NCBI GenBank assembly: GCA_016748015.1
Contig: JAAOMT010000502.1
Location: 562,519 to 626,518, forward strand
Length of the DNA: 64,000 bases
Direction: 5' to 3'
Origin: Geosiphon pyriformis
Lineage: Eukaryota > Glomeromycota > Glomeromycetes > Archaeosporales > Geosiphonaceae
Below are positions 21,716 to 32,094 of the stretch, in pieces. A program made the translations under genes and the position numbers. The notes under the pieces were generated by a model. That model saw nothing but the letters and a program-made list of their open reading frames with translations. It had not been told where the DNA came from and made no database searches. Position 1 is the stretch's first letter. Each line of letters opens with the position of its first letter.

Positions 21716-24380
21716 TAAGCGCACCTCCAAAGGGTGAGAGTGCAAGCCAACCAGAAGAAAACCCCTTTTACACTTTTAATTTAACTGATGATAACTATGA
21801 CATAGATGAATTAGCAATCAACCCCTCTGAATTTACAAGAAAGAAGAAGAAAGCCAAAGTTGATTTCGTTCTAGACCCCAATAAAGCTTCTATATCAACT
21901 GCTAACAACAATGAGCCCCCAAAAGCCAAAGTTTTCAAGAACTCTCCAAAGTTGGAACTCCCAGAAATAGTACAAAAATCCAGTCCCTATTCTGTTGTCA
22001 AAGACCTTATAAAAACCCCAACACATATAATCTTTGGCCAATTGATGACCCATCCACAATTCAGAAAAGATCTTTACAAATTCCTGATTCCAAAGAAAAA
22101 GACACCCAAAACCAACAAATGCTCTTGCCAAGCTAGACTTGCTGACAATAGTAATGTTACTCCTCTAATTTGTAAAGCCCAAGTGGCTGGCTACTTTATT
22201 GATTTGATTCTAGACAGTGAATCATCTGTTAGTGTTATTGCCAAACACTTTCTTGAAGCAATTGGCAGAAAAATTGATGAACCATCTACACGACCAATGA
22301 CCAATGTACATGGTGATAAGAAAAAAGGGCTTGGCATAGCCAAAGCTATTCCTGTCCACATCAATGACATCAGCATTGAAACTGATATGGAAGTGTCTGA
22401 AGCAAAAGAATACACCATCATTGTTGGCAATGAATGGCTCAAGAAAGCAAAGACTTAGCTTGATTATGAACTCTGTGAACTAACTATCAGATGTGGTGAG
22501 AAACCCATTGTGGTTAAATGTCGCCATTAGACAACTCCCCCAGTACCCAAGCAGAGCCCAGAAGAAAATAAATCAGATGAATCAGATGATGAAGAAAGTG
22601 AGAAAGAAGAAGAACAAGAAAAACAAGAAGAAACTGCTGAACTCGCCTATACCATCTTCACTAGTAATGGCAAACCACTGAATAATGTCAAGGCAGATAA
22701 AAAAGGAATCATTGTCAATGGCAAGCTAATCTGCTGGCCTTATTATGACATGCTCAGAAGAACCTTTGACAGAAAGCCAGGCAAGAAAGCCAAATACAGT
22801 TATTGGTGGCATGGTCCTTATGCCTGGTGCTGGTGCGACAAACCATTGTATTCTCCTAGCAATGAATGCATGTCCTGTCTGATCTATTACAAAGATTGGG
22901 AACCAATCAGCTTGATACTCCAAGAAGAAATAAAAAAAGTTCAAAAGTCCTTTGAAAACGAACCACCTGAAATCCAATCACTGGTTGTAGAACAAAGAGA
23001 ACCCTCTCCAGAAGAAAGAAAAGTAGACATTGAAAACCTGCTGGCTAGAAACAGCCCAGTTATCTCAAAAAAAGGTGAACCTCCTGGATGTACACATGTG
23101 ATACAACACACCATCATCACCAGAGAAACTCGCCCCATCTATTTGAAGCCCTATCAATTCAACCAGCACAATGATGAATTTATAAAAAAAGAAATAACCT
23201 GAATGAAAACCCTTGGATTTATACAGGAAACCAAGAGTAAATAGGCATTCCCAGTTGTAGTGGTATCCAAGAAAGAAGGAACCCTATGCTTTTGTGTTGA
23301 CTATTGCCAATTAAATGCCATTATTGAAAGAGACATGTACTCACTTCCCAAGATTGATGCAATGCTAGACCAATTCCATGGTGCCGCTTTCTTCTCAACT
23401 ATTGACTTAACTGCTGGATTCTGGCAAGTAGAGATAGATCCAGAAAGCAGAAAGAAAACTGCTTTCATCACCAAGTATGGTACCTATGAATTCACAATTA
23501 TGCCTTTTGGTCTCACAAATGCTTAATAGACAAAGTATTTGAATCAGTAAAAGAAAACTTTGTTCTAGTCTACTTGGATGACATAATGGTATACTCAAAA
23601 ATCTGGGATGAACATCTTGAACATTTGCAAAAGGTTTTTGACCTCCTTAGAAATGCTGGTCTCAAGATCAATTCAATCAAATCATTCTTTGGATGTCAAT
23701 CCACCCAGTTCCTTGGCCATCTTATTACAAAAGATGAAATTTTTCCTGATCCAGCCAAAATTGAAAAAGTTCAAAACATTAGACAACCAATGAATGTTCA
23801 TGAACTATGCTCTTTTCTTGGTTTGGCCTCTTATTATTGCAAGTTTGTCAAGAATTTCTCCAAAATCACTGCTCTTTTCAATCAGCTACTTAGGAAAAAC
23901 ATCAATTATTACTGGGGCACTTATCAACAAAAAGCATTTAAAATTCTGAAGGAAAAACTGGTTACAGAACCCATCCTTATACAACCTAATTTGGATCAAC
24001 CTTTTATCCTCCACACTGATGCATCTGGCTATGGACTTGGTGCTGTTCTTTCCCAAAAAGATAAAGATAACAGAGAACACACCATAGCATATGCCAGTAG
24101 AACTCTCACACCAGCAGAAAGGAACTACTTAGTTACTGAGCAGAAATACTTAGCAGTAGTTTGGGCTACCAGCTACTGGGACAAATATCTTAAAAGTGTG
24201 AAATTTTTGGTGGTAACAGATCACCAAGCTTTGGTTTAGCTATGCAACAAAAAAAACTTGGAACATAAACAGATAACTCACTGAATACTTCACTTGGATA
24301 AATTCGACTATGACATTCAATACTGCAAAGGAGCTAATCATCAAAATGCCGACGCTCTCTCCAGACTTACCATCCAGTGA
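21706..24380 (+). pseudogene. Element B protease-RT-RNase H (broken)
   Basis: The protease has LILDSESS at 22204-22227, where E keeps DSGSS (one G-to-A change). A small Cys cluster (CWCDKP...ECMSC, 22828-22878) lies between protease and RT, with no dUTPase. RT shows FCVDYCQLNA, FSTIDLTAGFWQV, MPFGLTNA and VYLDDIMVYS (near 23569). A 19-bp deletion at about 23523, flanked by AATGC, shifts the frame. RNase H has HTDASGYGLGAVLS near 24015. The domain ends with TGA 24378-24380 just after LSRLTIQ. Stops at 22456, 23202, 23242 and 24237 fall at probable Trp or Gln codons. Confidence 0.9.
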
Positions 24381-24445
24381 TAGTAAAACCCTCTCAAACC
24401 AAACCAACTTAATTATTTGTAACTTCCCCACAAACAAACACAATA

Positions 24446-25753
24446 ATAGACTTGGACAACTACTCTGCTTTAATGAAATTTTTGGGTAAAGGACAATATC
24501 CACTGGACTATATTCAACAGCAAAGAGAACATTTGCGCAAACAAACAAATTTCTATTTGATTCGCCAAAACCAGTTATATAAAAGAAATAGAAAAGATCT
24601 TGACCGCTCCCAGAGAGTCATTAAATTTGAAGAAAGAGAAATTGTGATCTACAATATGCACACTGATCCATTAGCTGGACACTTTGGAAAAACAAAAACA
24701 ATTCAGAAAACTTTAGCTCGTTATTATTGGCCTACTTTGGGAAAAGACATTGCTGAATACATCAAAACCTGTAATACCTGCCAAAGAAGAAAAAAACCCA
24801 ATCGCAAGGAAGATATCCATCCAATCTCTGTTGGTCAACCATTTGATAGAATTGGTATAGATGTTGTTGGACCTTTAACCGTAACTCCTGATGGCAACAG
24901 ATACATTATCACAGCTACCGACTATCTTACAAAGTGGGTAGAAGCAAGAGCCACCCCAGATCAAACAGCAGTCTCAATTGCCAATTTCATTTATGAAGAT
25001 ATTATCTGTTATCATGGCTGCCCCAAAAAACTTTTATCTGATAGAGAAAGAGCTTTTCTCAGTACACTGGTTGAAGAACTTTGCAGAAAAATGGGAATAC
25101 GTCATAAACTCTCTTCCTCTTATCACCCCCAAACAAATGGCCTAGTGGAATGTTTCAATAGAACACTATGTGAAACCCTAGCCAAAACCAGTGAAAAAAC
25201 CAACCTATGGGACAAAGTATTGTTTTCAGCCTTGTTTGCTTACAGAACTGTGAATCATGACATAACAAGTTATGAACCTTTTTATCTGCTCTATGGACAA
25301 ATGGCAACTCTACCAATAGAAACAGATATAGAAACAATACCTTTTGAAGAAATAACAATAGGAGATTACAAAGACATTTTGCAAAGAAGACTTGGTATCA
25401 TTCTTAACTCATTAGTAAAAGCACGGATAATTGCCTTTGAAAAGATAAAACAGGTCCAAGAGAAGCTCAAAAAGAAAAAGACCTATAAAACACTTTCCTT
25501 AAGTGTTGGTGACTTAGTTTTGGAATACCATTCAGACAGAGACAATGTCTATGGTGATAAATTCTCTAGCCGGTGGAAAGGACCCTTTATAGTCAACAAA
25601 GTTTTGAACAATGGTTCTTATATCTTACAAGATCAATATGAAACAATATTCAGTAATCGCCCTGTTCATAACAAGCAACTCAAGAAATATCACAAACGAC
25701 CTGATTGGTTACCTGTTGTGATAATACTGACCCAAATGATCAGCAAAAATTAG
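24446..25753 (+). pseudogene. Element B integrase ORF (start codon lost)
   Basis: The ORF is open from the position matching the ATG of E, here ATA (G-to-A), to TAG 25753. The zinc-binding HHCC reads HTDPLAGHFG and CNTCQRRK (24660-24790). The DDE core has IGIDVVGPL, LSDRERAF and SYHPQTNGLVECFN, with all three acidic residues present. The C-terminal GPF module is at about 25580-25620. No chromodomain is visible. It is one of the most complete integrase frames in the window; apart from its start codon it could be active. Confidence 0.9.
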
Positions 25754-25800
25754 ATATAAATAAATGCACTATTCCCAAAACAGAGGTATCTTCAATCGAC

Positions 25801-26457
25801 ATGAACAATTATTTTCTGGATCAAAACATTCAAAACGCTTTCTATACTCTTCATGAATACTGGATCAAGAACTATCCAAATGCTACTCTGACTATCGGAA
25901 AACAAACCACTATAACAGACAACAGTGGAACTCACACTGTTATTAGACCAAAGAAAACAACTACCAGAAGAGAAAAAATTGGTGGCAAAATAGATAAATA
26001 CCTGCTGGAAAGCATAACAGCAGCAATACTTTTACCTTCCAGCACAATTGGAAAAACAATACAAAAAATCTTGCCCATAGACAAAAACTTGTCATATGGA
26101 AAACAACTAGAACTCTATGATTGTCTTGGTGAAATTATAGAAGACATGAAGCTCATGAAGAAAAATACTTCAGAGATACAAATGGAAATTTTGGGCATTA
26201 TACGATTGAATGTCCCAAGAGTTTTGACCATTGCTAGAAGAGCCAGAACTCTAATACAAAGATTTGGTCTCTTGGATACAAAGCTTATTTCACCTCAAGT
26301 ACTATATACTCTATCCACAAAAGACTTCAACAAACTAGTTAGTTTTGAGTTAGACAAAACCCTTCACATAAACTATCCCATAAATAGTTTGATTTCGCTG
26401 GAGCTCAATCTCTTTGGAGAGGATGATGTTACGGTTGAAACACATAGTTTTTATTAA
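25801..26457 (+). CDS. Element B ORF3, post-integrase ORF of unknown function
   Basis: The open frame begins at ATG 25801 (MNNYFLDQNIQ) and runs 218 codons to a TAA inside the 3' LTR, which starts at 26427. The frame also extends upstream without an ATG to about 25705, overlapping the integrase end. It is basic in the middle (TTTRREKIGGKID), with a mostly helical-looking second half. No signal peptide or membrane segment is visible. E has the same ORF. NATLTIGKQTTI resembles the EITINQQTIRY segment of family I and SITVTGNHINY of D. It is the only uninterrupted multi-hundred-base element ORF here. Confidence 0.75.
   Translation: MNNYFLDQNIQNAFYTLHEYWIKNYPNATLTIGKQTTITDNSGTHTVIRPKKTTTRREKIGGKIDKYLLESITAAILLPSSTIGKTIQKILPIDKNLSYGKQLELYDCLGEIIEDMKLMKKNTSEIQMEILGIIRLNVPRVLTIARRARTLIQRFGLLDTKLISPQVLYTLSTKDFNKLVSFELDKTLHINYPINSLISLELNLFGEDDVTVETHSFY
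26410..26426 (+). other. Polypurine tract of element B
   Basis: A purine-rich stretch TGGAGAGGATGA abuts the 3' LTR. It lies within ORF3. E has TAGAGAGGATAA at the same place. Confidence 0.55.
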
Positions 26458-27068
26458 TTATTACATGTATTAGCCACTGATGTCATATAATTAGCCACCC
26501 TATTTTTAGATAGTAATTATTGACCTGATCAATGACCTGACCGTTGACCATTTTAGATAGCTATATAAGCGATGATTCTCTTAACTGTAAAAAAACATGA
26601 TCAAAGTAATGAAATAAACAATATCAATTACTTCCTCTCATAATCGCTTATTCCCCTTTCCTTACCTTCAAGTATCTACTTGTTGGCATTCATATACCTT
26701 ATCTTTTCCCCTTTTTGATTTGTATTTGTTAGAATTAGCCTGAGAAGTAATTGGCTTGCTCTTGTAATTTATTGAATAAAGAAATGATTGAAAAGTACAA
26801 TGATATCTGTTATTGATTCTAAGAATTGCCAAGTTGAGGCATAGAATAATAGCAGCAGTGTTATCTTGTTGATAATCATGGACTATTCCTCTACCTTCAG
26901 ATTTAAGAAAAGATTAGCAACTGTGATTTTTATGAGACTGATCATGCATATTGAATTCCTACTTATTCAATTTGCTCCCTTATTGTAATTCCTTCTTTGT
27001 TTATTTCCATTACCATACAATACTGTTCTCTTTTGCTATCCGTTAGCTTGTTACTCCAACCCATAACA
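26427..27068 (+). repeat. Element B 3' LTR (family II)
   Basis: The 642-bp partner of 19435-20112 has only three 12-bp U3 units (26513-26548). It ends CCATAACA, followed by the target duplication ATAT. Confidence 0.94.
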
Positions 27069-27606
27069 ATATTAAAAAACTTAATAAAAACTTAATAATC
27101 TATTAAAAATAATATTAAAACAAAAAAAAATTAATCTTGTTTATTATGTATTTAAATTTAATAACAAAATATTTTAATTATAAATTAAAAATTAAAAAAC
27201 CAAAAAATAATATTATTAACCAATTATATATTTAAATATAATTTAATAAATACAAAATTATAATATTTATTAATAAAAAAAAGAAATAAAATCAAGTAAA
27301 TCACTAAGACCAATTAAATTAAACAATTATTTGATTAAATTAGAATTGACTTAATTAAATTACTAATTATAATATTCAAAGATAACAAATATATTATTAT
27401 TATTATAAATTATTTTACCAAATAGCCAAAAACTAAAACAATTCAAAATAAAATAATAATTATATTAATAAAAATAAAAATAACAATATATCTAATTAAA
27501 TTAATAATTAAAATTATATTTTAAGAAATATTATTAAGATAAATATATAATTTAGTAAAAATATTAAAAAACAAAAGAAAAAAAACAGTTAATAATATTA
27601 AAATAT
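27069..27606 (+). pseudogene. Relic R segment 3: integrase
   Basis: The segment resumes R after element B. AAGTAAATCACTAAGACCAA at 27294 aligns with C at 35650, and ATAGCCAAAAACTAAAACAA at 27423 with the site encoding WPEVKAIQ. An internal deletion then joins the core to the C-terminal region (AAGAAATATTATTAAGATAA at 27521, against A at 8346). Element E is inserted at 27606. Confidence 0.78.
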
Positions 27607-28088
27607 TGTTATGGTTAAAATCCATAATTTTTATTAATTATTACATATATTAGCCACTGATATCATATAATTAGCCACTCTATTTTTAGATAGTGATCAT
27701 TGACCTGATCAATGACCTAACCATTGACCTGATTATTGACCTAATCATTGACTTGATCATTGACCTAGTCATTGACCTGGTCATTGACCACTTTCAATAG
27801 CTATATAAGCAATAAGTCTCTTAGCTATAGAAAATTATCTCTTAGACAAGAATCAAATAAATAAAAATAACAACTTTTATCTCAATCACTCTTTTATTGC
27901 TAATTTCTCTTTCTTTACCTTCAAGTATCCGAACATCTTAGGATAAAAGATTACTTGTTGGCTTTTTCCTGATGTATATAATTGTAGCATTTGATGATTA
28001 TTTGAATAAACGTGACTGAAGAGCACAAGTTGATATCTGATATTGAATTCTAAGAGTGCTGATGTGAGGCATAGAATTATACCAGTGG
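27607..28088 (+). repeat. Element E 5' LTR, left part
   Basis: The 482 bp include eight 12-bp U3 units (27693-27788) and the TATA box 27802-27809. The sequence breaks at GTGG (28085-28088), the target duplication of element C, and resumes at 47542. Confidence 0.92.
27693..27788 (+). repeat. U3 12-bp tandem array, 8 units
   Basis: Eight CTGATCATTGAC-type units lie in the 5' LTR of E, two fewer than in its 3' LTR. The LTR length difference of 24 bp equals two units. Confidence 0.88.
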
Positions 28089-28971
28089 TGTTACTCATAG
28101 AAATATAAAAAATATATCAGCATAATTATTAGCCAATCAGAAGTAAGCATAGTAAAATGTGGAATTCCAGGATTTTTCTCAGGAATTGCAAGATTCCAGG
28201 AATTTCAGGATTCCCAATGAGAAATTACAGGATTCCAGAATTCCAGGATTTCTCTCAAAGAAATTGCAGGATTCCAGAAATTTCAGAATTCCTGTCATGA
28301 AGAATCGAGGAATTGAGGAATCTCAATTATGTATATATAGCAGTAGTATTAGAAACAGAAAAGACAGAATTGATACCACAGAATTCTTAGCCTAGAAATG
28401 CAATCATTAAATAAATAATTATTTTATATCTCCATCCAATTCCCCACTATCAACCCTTTATGTTGATAGTAATTGATACTTGACTACACTGGAACAATAG
28501 CTCTTGATTACGGCTATTGATGGGATACTAATCTGCAAATCGCCTTGGCTTATTTCTTTGTTTTCTTTATTTTTTTTTATTTTTTTTCTTTATTTTATTT
28601 TGATTTGTTGTTATATACTAATTGAGAAACGATTAAGTGCTGAGTTATTGACGTCAAGGATAGCCTGGTAAAAGACTCAGAAATATGGGTAGGATTTTAT
28701 ATATTATCGGATAGCTTACCAGAAAGGCATGACTATCAGACTAAATTTGGCCATCACACTGAGAAAGAAATTGGGAAAACTCTTGAAAAATATCTCTACT
28801 ATTGACACTATTGAATCTTTGTCCATTATACAAAGGACTCAACCAAAACCTTCAGATCCATCAAAACCTTCAGATACAGCACCTGCAGAACAGCCTCAAC
28901 AGAAGTAGCTTTTGAGCACCAAGTTACAGATTTGTTATTTAATTCAACAGCAGAAATAATCACCTGTAACA
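28089..28971 (+). repeat. Element C 5' LTR (family I)
   Basis: The LTR starts TGTTACTCATAG and ends CTGTAACA. It has the U3 repeat block (28158-28325) and a TATATATAG box (28332-28340), with AATAAATAATT near 28410 as a possible polyadenylation signal. It is the same length as its 3' partner, with mainly transition differences. Confidence 0.94.
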
Positions 28972-28973
28972 TT

Positions 28974-28991
28974 TGGTGCTCCCTGTGAGGT
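28974..28991 (+). other. Primer binding site of element C
   Basis: TGGTGCTCCCTGTGAGGT begins two bases after the LTR and has the same core as in A, B and E. Confidence 0.75.
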
Positions 28992-29033
28992 ATAATCCTA
29001 CAGAGAACCAGCACCAACAACACCAAACCAAAA

Positions 29034-31163
29034 GTGGCAGAATCAGAAAACATAAGAGCAAACCATTTAGGATTCGCAAAATCCTTATTTCAACACTATT
29101 GTCAATACTTGGGATTAAATCACAATCATATATCTGCCGAATCAGCCTTCAACTTTTACGTCAACGAAAAGATTTTCTCTTTATTAGGAACATCAGTGAA
29201 TACTGAATCAGCAAGAGAAACTTTCTATAAAGAATTAATTCAAAACACCAACCTATCAACAAATCATAATTTTGCATCCATCATTACTGAGATCAACAAA
29301 GAAATTGAACACCACACTCAACAAAGATATCCAATTACATACGCTAGTAAAGACAAGAGAAAATTACAAACATCAGCAGTAATACCCAGAAAATTACAGC
29401 CACTTGCTTGGAAGAAAAACAGAGTTAAATCCCCAAGCAACCCATCCTACCACTATACACCTGGAAGTGCCATCAACATATCATCAACTGATGTGTTCTC
29501 ATCAACTGCGACATCAGCATTTGGACGATTCCCATTCCAAAGTAGACAAAGGAAAACAGAATTGTTAGGACCATATGGCAAATACTTTGAAAGATTTAAT
29601 TCGCGATCATCAACCCCATCAGGACTTTGATCACTACCGCCTCCACCAGATTTCAGAATCTCTGATCCGTGGAAAGCAGCAGAATCAGAAAATAAGGAAG
29701 AAGAATCAGAGGATCAAGAATTCACTTACCTACACCTGATCCCTGAAAACCCCAGAAGTTGAAACCCCGAACATTTAAACTCAGCAACAGTTAGAAAATC
29801 CGGAAATCAAAACTCTGAATATTTGAACACCGCCAAATCCAAGAAATCAAAACCCTGAATTAATTAATCAGCAAAACTTACCTCTGGTAATTATCGTCGA
29901 TCAACTGCCAATTAATCCCATAGCTGAACCCATACAGCAGCCACTACAATTACCACCCCAACAACTACTTCAACAGCCACCACAACTACCTAACTTAGAC
30001 CCAATGGCCTATGCACCCATCACAAAACTCGACAACTTTACTGGTAAAGAAGATGATGCTCAAATATGGCTGAATGATGTAGAAAAGGCCATTGCAGCCA
30101 ACGGATGGAATAACGCTCGAGCAATACAAGCCATTTCCTACTTTTTCAAGGATACTGCTGATTTATGGTATCAGAGTTTGGTTAATAAACCACAAGATTT
30201 CAATGTCTTCAAAGCGGAATTCCTAAGATACTTCAGCAACAACAATAGTATCAATCGCCTAGTTAATACATTCACCACCATGAAACAAAAAGAAACTGAA
30301 GCAGTCACCACTTACCTGGGACGCTTCTATTGAAACTTGCGCCAAATTCAAGCAATTGACGACAACTATTTCACAGCACCACAGATACTCAACCAGTTTA
30401 TCCATGGCCTACGCAGCAGCATCTTGCAACATGTACATTCATTGCATCCTGGCATGCTTCAAGACGCAGTCACATGCGCCAGAGATTTTGAATCCGCTGA
30501 GTCAGAAGCTAACCATGCCCAAGCCATTAATCTAGTAATAAACAGATTATCTGAATTGGATTCCAAATTGGAGAAGTTCAGTGAATCAATTAATAAGAGA
30601 TTAGAAGGATACTTAGCTGACAATCACGCTATTTATCAGTCTCCACAATGACACAATAACCAAGAAAATTCCAATCATGGCCAAAATCAACCACGTTCAT
30701 TTTCATCAACTAATCAACAGTGGCAACAAGAAATGCATATCTGCCACTATTGTGGTAACCAAGAACATATCCAAATTGACTGTTGCCAGCATTTAAATAA
30801 CTAACAATCAGAAAATCAATATTAAAACCCTAATCGCTGGTTCTAAACTCTGAATCATTATCCAAATCAAAGTCAAGACCAATATCGGAATAATTACCTG
30901 CCAATGACGCAGCAACCAATCTATCAACCACCAGTATATCAACCTCCAATTTATCAGCTGCAGCTACAAGTAATATATCAACTGCAGCCACAAATCATCT
31001 ATCAACTCCAACCAATTCAAACACCACCCCAAAACCCAGTTCAAATGACATCAGGCAATCCTCAATCCAGAGTCACTCAAAACTGGAGATCGGCAATGGT
31101 TGTTCACCAACCAATTCTCCATTCGCTAGACCCACCATCAAGATCACGCACCTGGAATTTGGA
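29034..31163 (+). pseudogene. gag: Element C gag (broken)
   Basis: The open stretch 29034-29630 begins at GTGGCAGAATC and has no ATG in frame from the upstream stop near 28986. It corresponds to the N-terminal domain also seen in D and A. The core gag domain starts at ATG 30004 (MAYAPITKLDNF) in another frame, so an indel separates the two parts. An intact knuckle CHYCGNQEHIQIDC lies at 30742-30783. A Gln/Pro/Tyr-rich tail (YQPPVYQPPIYQ) follows from 30904. Stops at 30334, 30649 and 30802 break it. Confidence 0.87.
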
Positions 31164-31263
31164 TACCAGTCGCATCCAAAACCCAAATTTCCAACATTAT
31201 TTAAGTCTCCTGGTTACCCCAGAAAATGCCACATCCAACAACACAGAATCCAATCAGCACATA

Positions 31264-31860
31264 CCTACCAACACAATTCCACCGGCAATCATCTTTAGCA
31301 ACAAATTCTTAGCAGCCATCTTTCTTTTCGAACTCGAAGAAAACACACCAATACCATTATTCAGTGGAGCTACTCTCAAAGAGAAACTCATAACAGCAAT
31401 GTACACAGATGCCAGAGTTGATGGTCACCCCATCAAACTCATCCTAGATAGTAGATCAGCTGGCAGCATAATCACAAAACAACTCATGGATCAATTAGGT
31501 CACCGAGTTGATTGAACTGCTAGCGCCAGAATCATCACAGCCAATGGAGCGACCAAAACTCCAATTGGCAAAATTGACAACTTTTCTTTTGAAGTCAATG
31601 ACATCGTGACTCCTATTAAAGTTCTAGTGATGGAAGCCACTCAATACTAAGCTCTTGTTGGTAATGACTGGCTATCCAAAGTCAATGCAACGTTAGACTA
31701 GAACACCCAGGAACTCCAGCTAATGTATCAGGGCCAACACATACATGTCCCGGCCACGTGTGGCCACTTCAAAACTCCTCCAAGAGAGAAACTATTGATC
31801 GAACTGGAGAAAAAGAAAGAAAAGCCTACTTGGAAAGCCTACCAAGTGTCGTGAATAGAC
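31264..31860 (+). pseudogene. Element C protease (broken)
   Basis: The retropepsin is in frame with the gag tail, so gag and protease look like one fused frame rather than two shifted ones. The active site reads LILDSRSAGS (31441-31470), with Gly replaced by Arg through G-to-A. The flap-side VGNDWL is at 31660. Stops at 31513, 31648, 31699 and 31852 interrupt it. A Lys/Glu-rich linker follows to about 32060. Confidence 0.82.
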
Positions 31861-32094
31861 AAAAAGCACAATGAACTACCGCCAATACTCTCCGGGGATG
31901 ACAACAACAAGGAAAAAGGGAAACAGAAGGAAAAACTTACCTGGAAAACTGATGATCTGACATGAACTGACAACAATGAGAGCAAACCAATGTCAAGCTG
32001 GAAATGGAAAGAGGACAAAGAAAAGAAAGAAAAAGAAACCACCCAAACCACCACCGTTTATAACACTTACACTATACCACAACGATCTACCTAT

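Larger units (their letters stand above)
19435..27068 (+). mobile_element. Element B: Ty3/gypsy LTR retrotransposon, family II
   Basis: LTRs of 678 and 642 bp start TGTTATGGTTGAAAC or TGTTACGGTTGAAAC and end CCGTAACA or CCATAACA. ATAT at 19431-19434 and 27069-27072 is the target duplication. The order is gag, a -1 frameshift site, protease-RT-RNase H, integrase ORF, ORF3. It carries no dUTPase. It lies inside the integrase region of relic R, whose sequence continues at 27069. Several stops and a 19-bp deletion in RT inactivate it. Confidence 0.95.

Noticed and set aside
25801-26457. ORF3 as an env gene
   Set aside because: There is no signal peptide, transmembrane segment, Cys pattern or glycosylation-rich surface region.
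28159-28395. Open frame with QDSRNFRIP-type repeats (also at 46725-46961)
   Set aside because: It is the family I U3 repeat block read in one frame. The copy in element A does not keep it, and it lies upstream of the TATA box.
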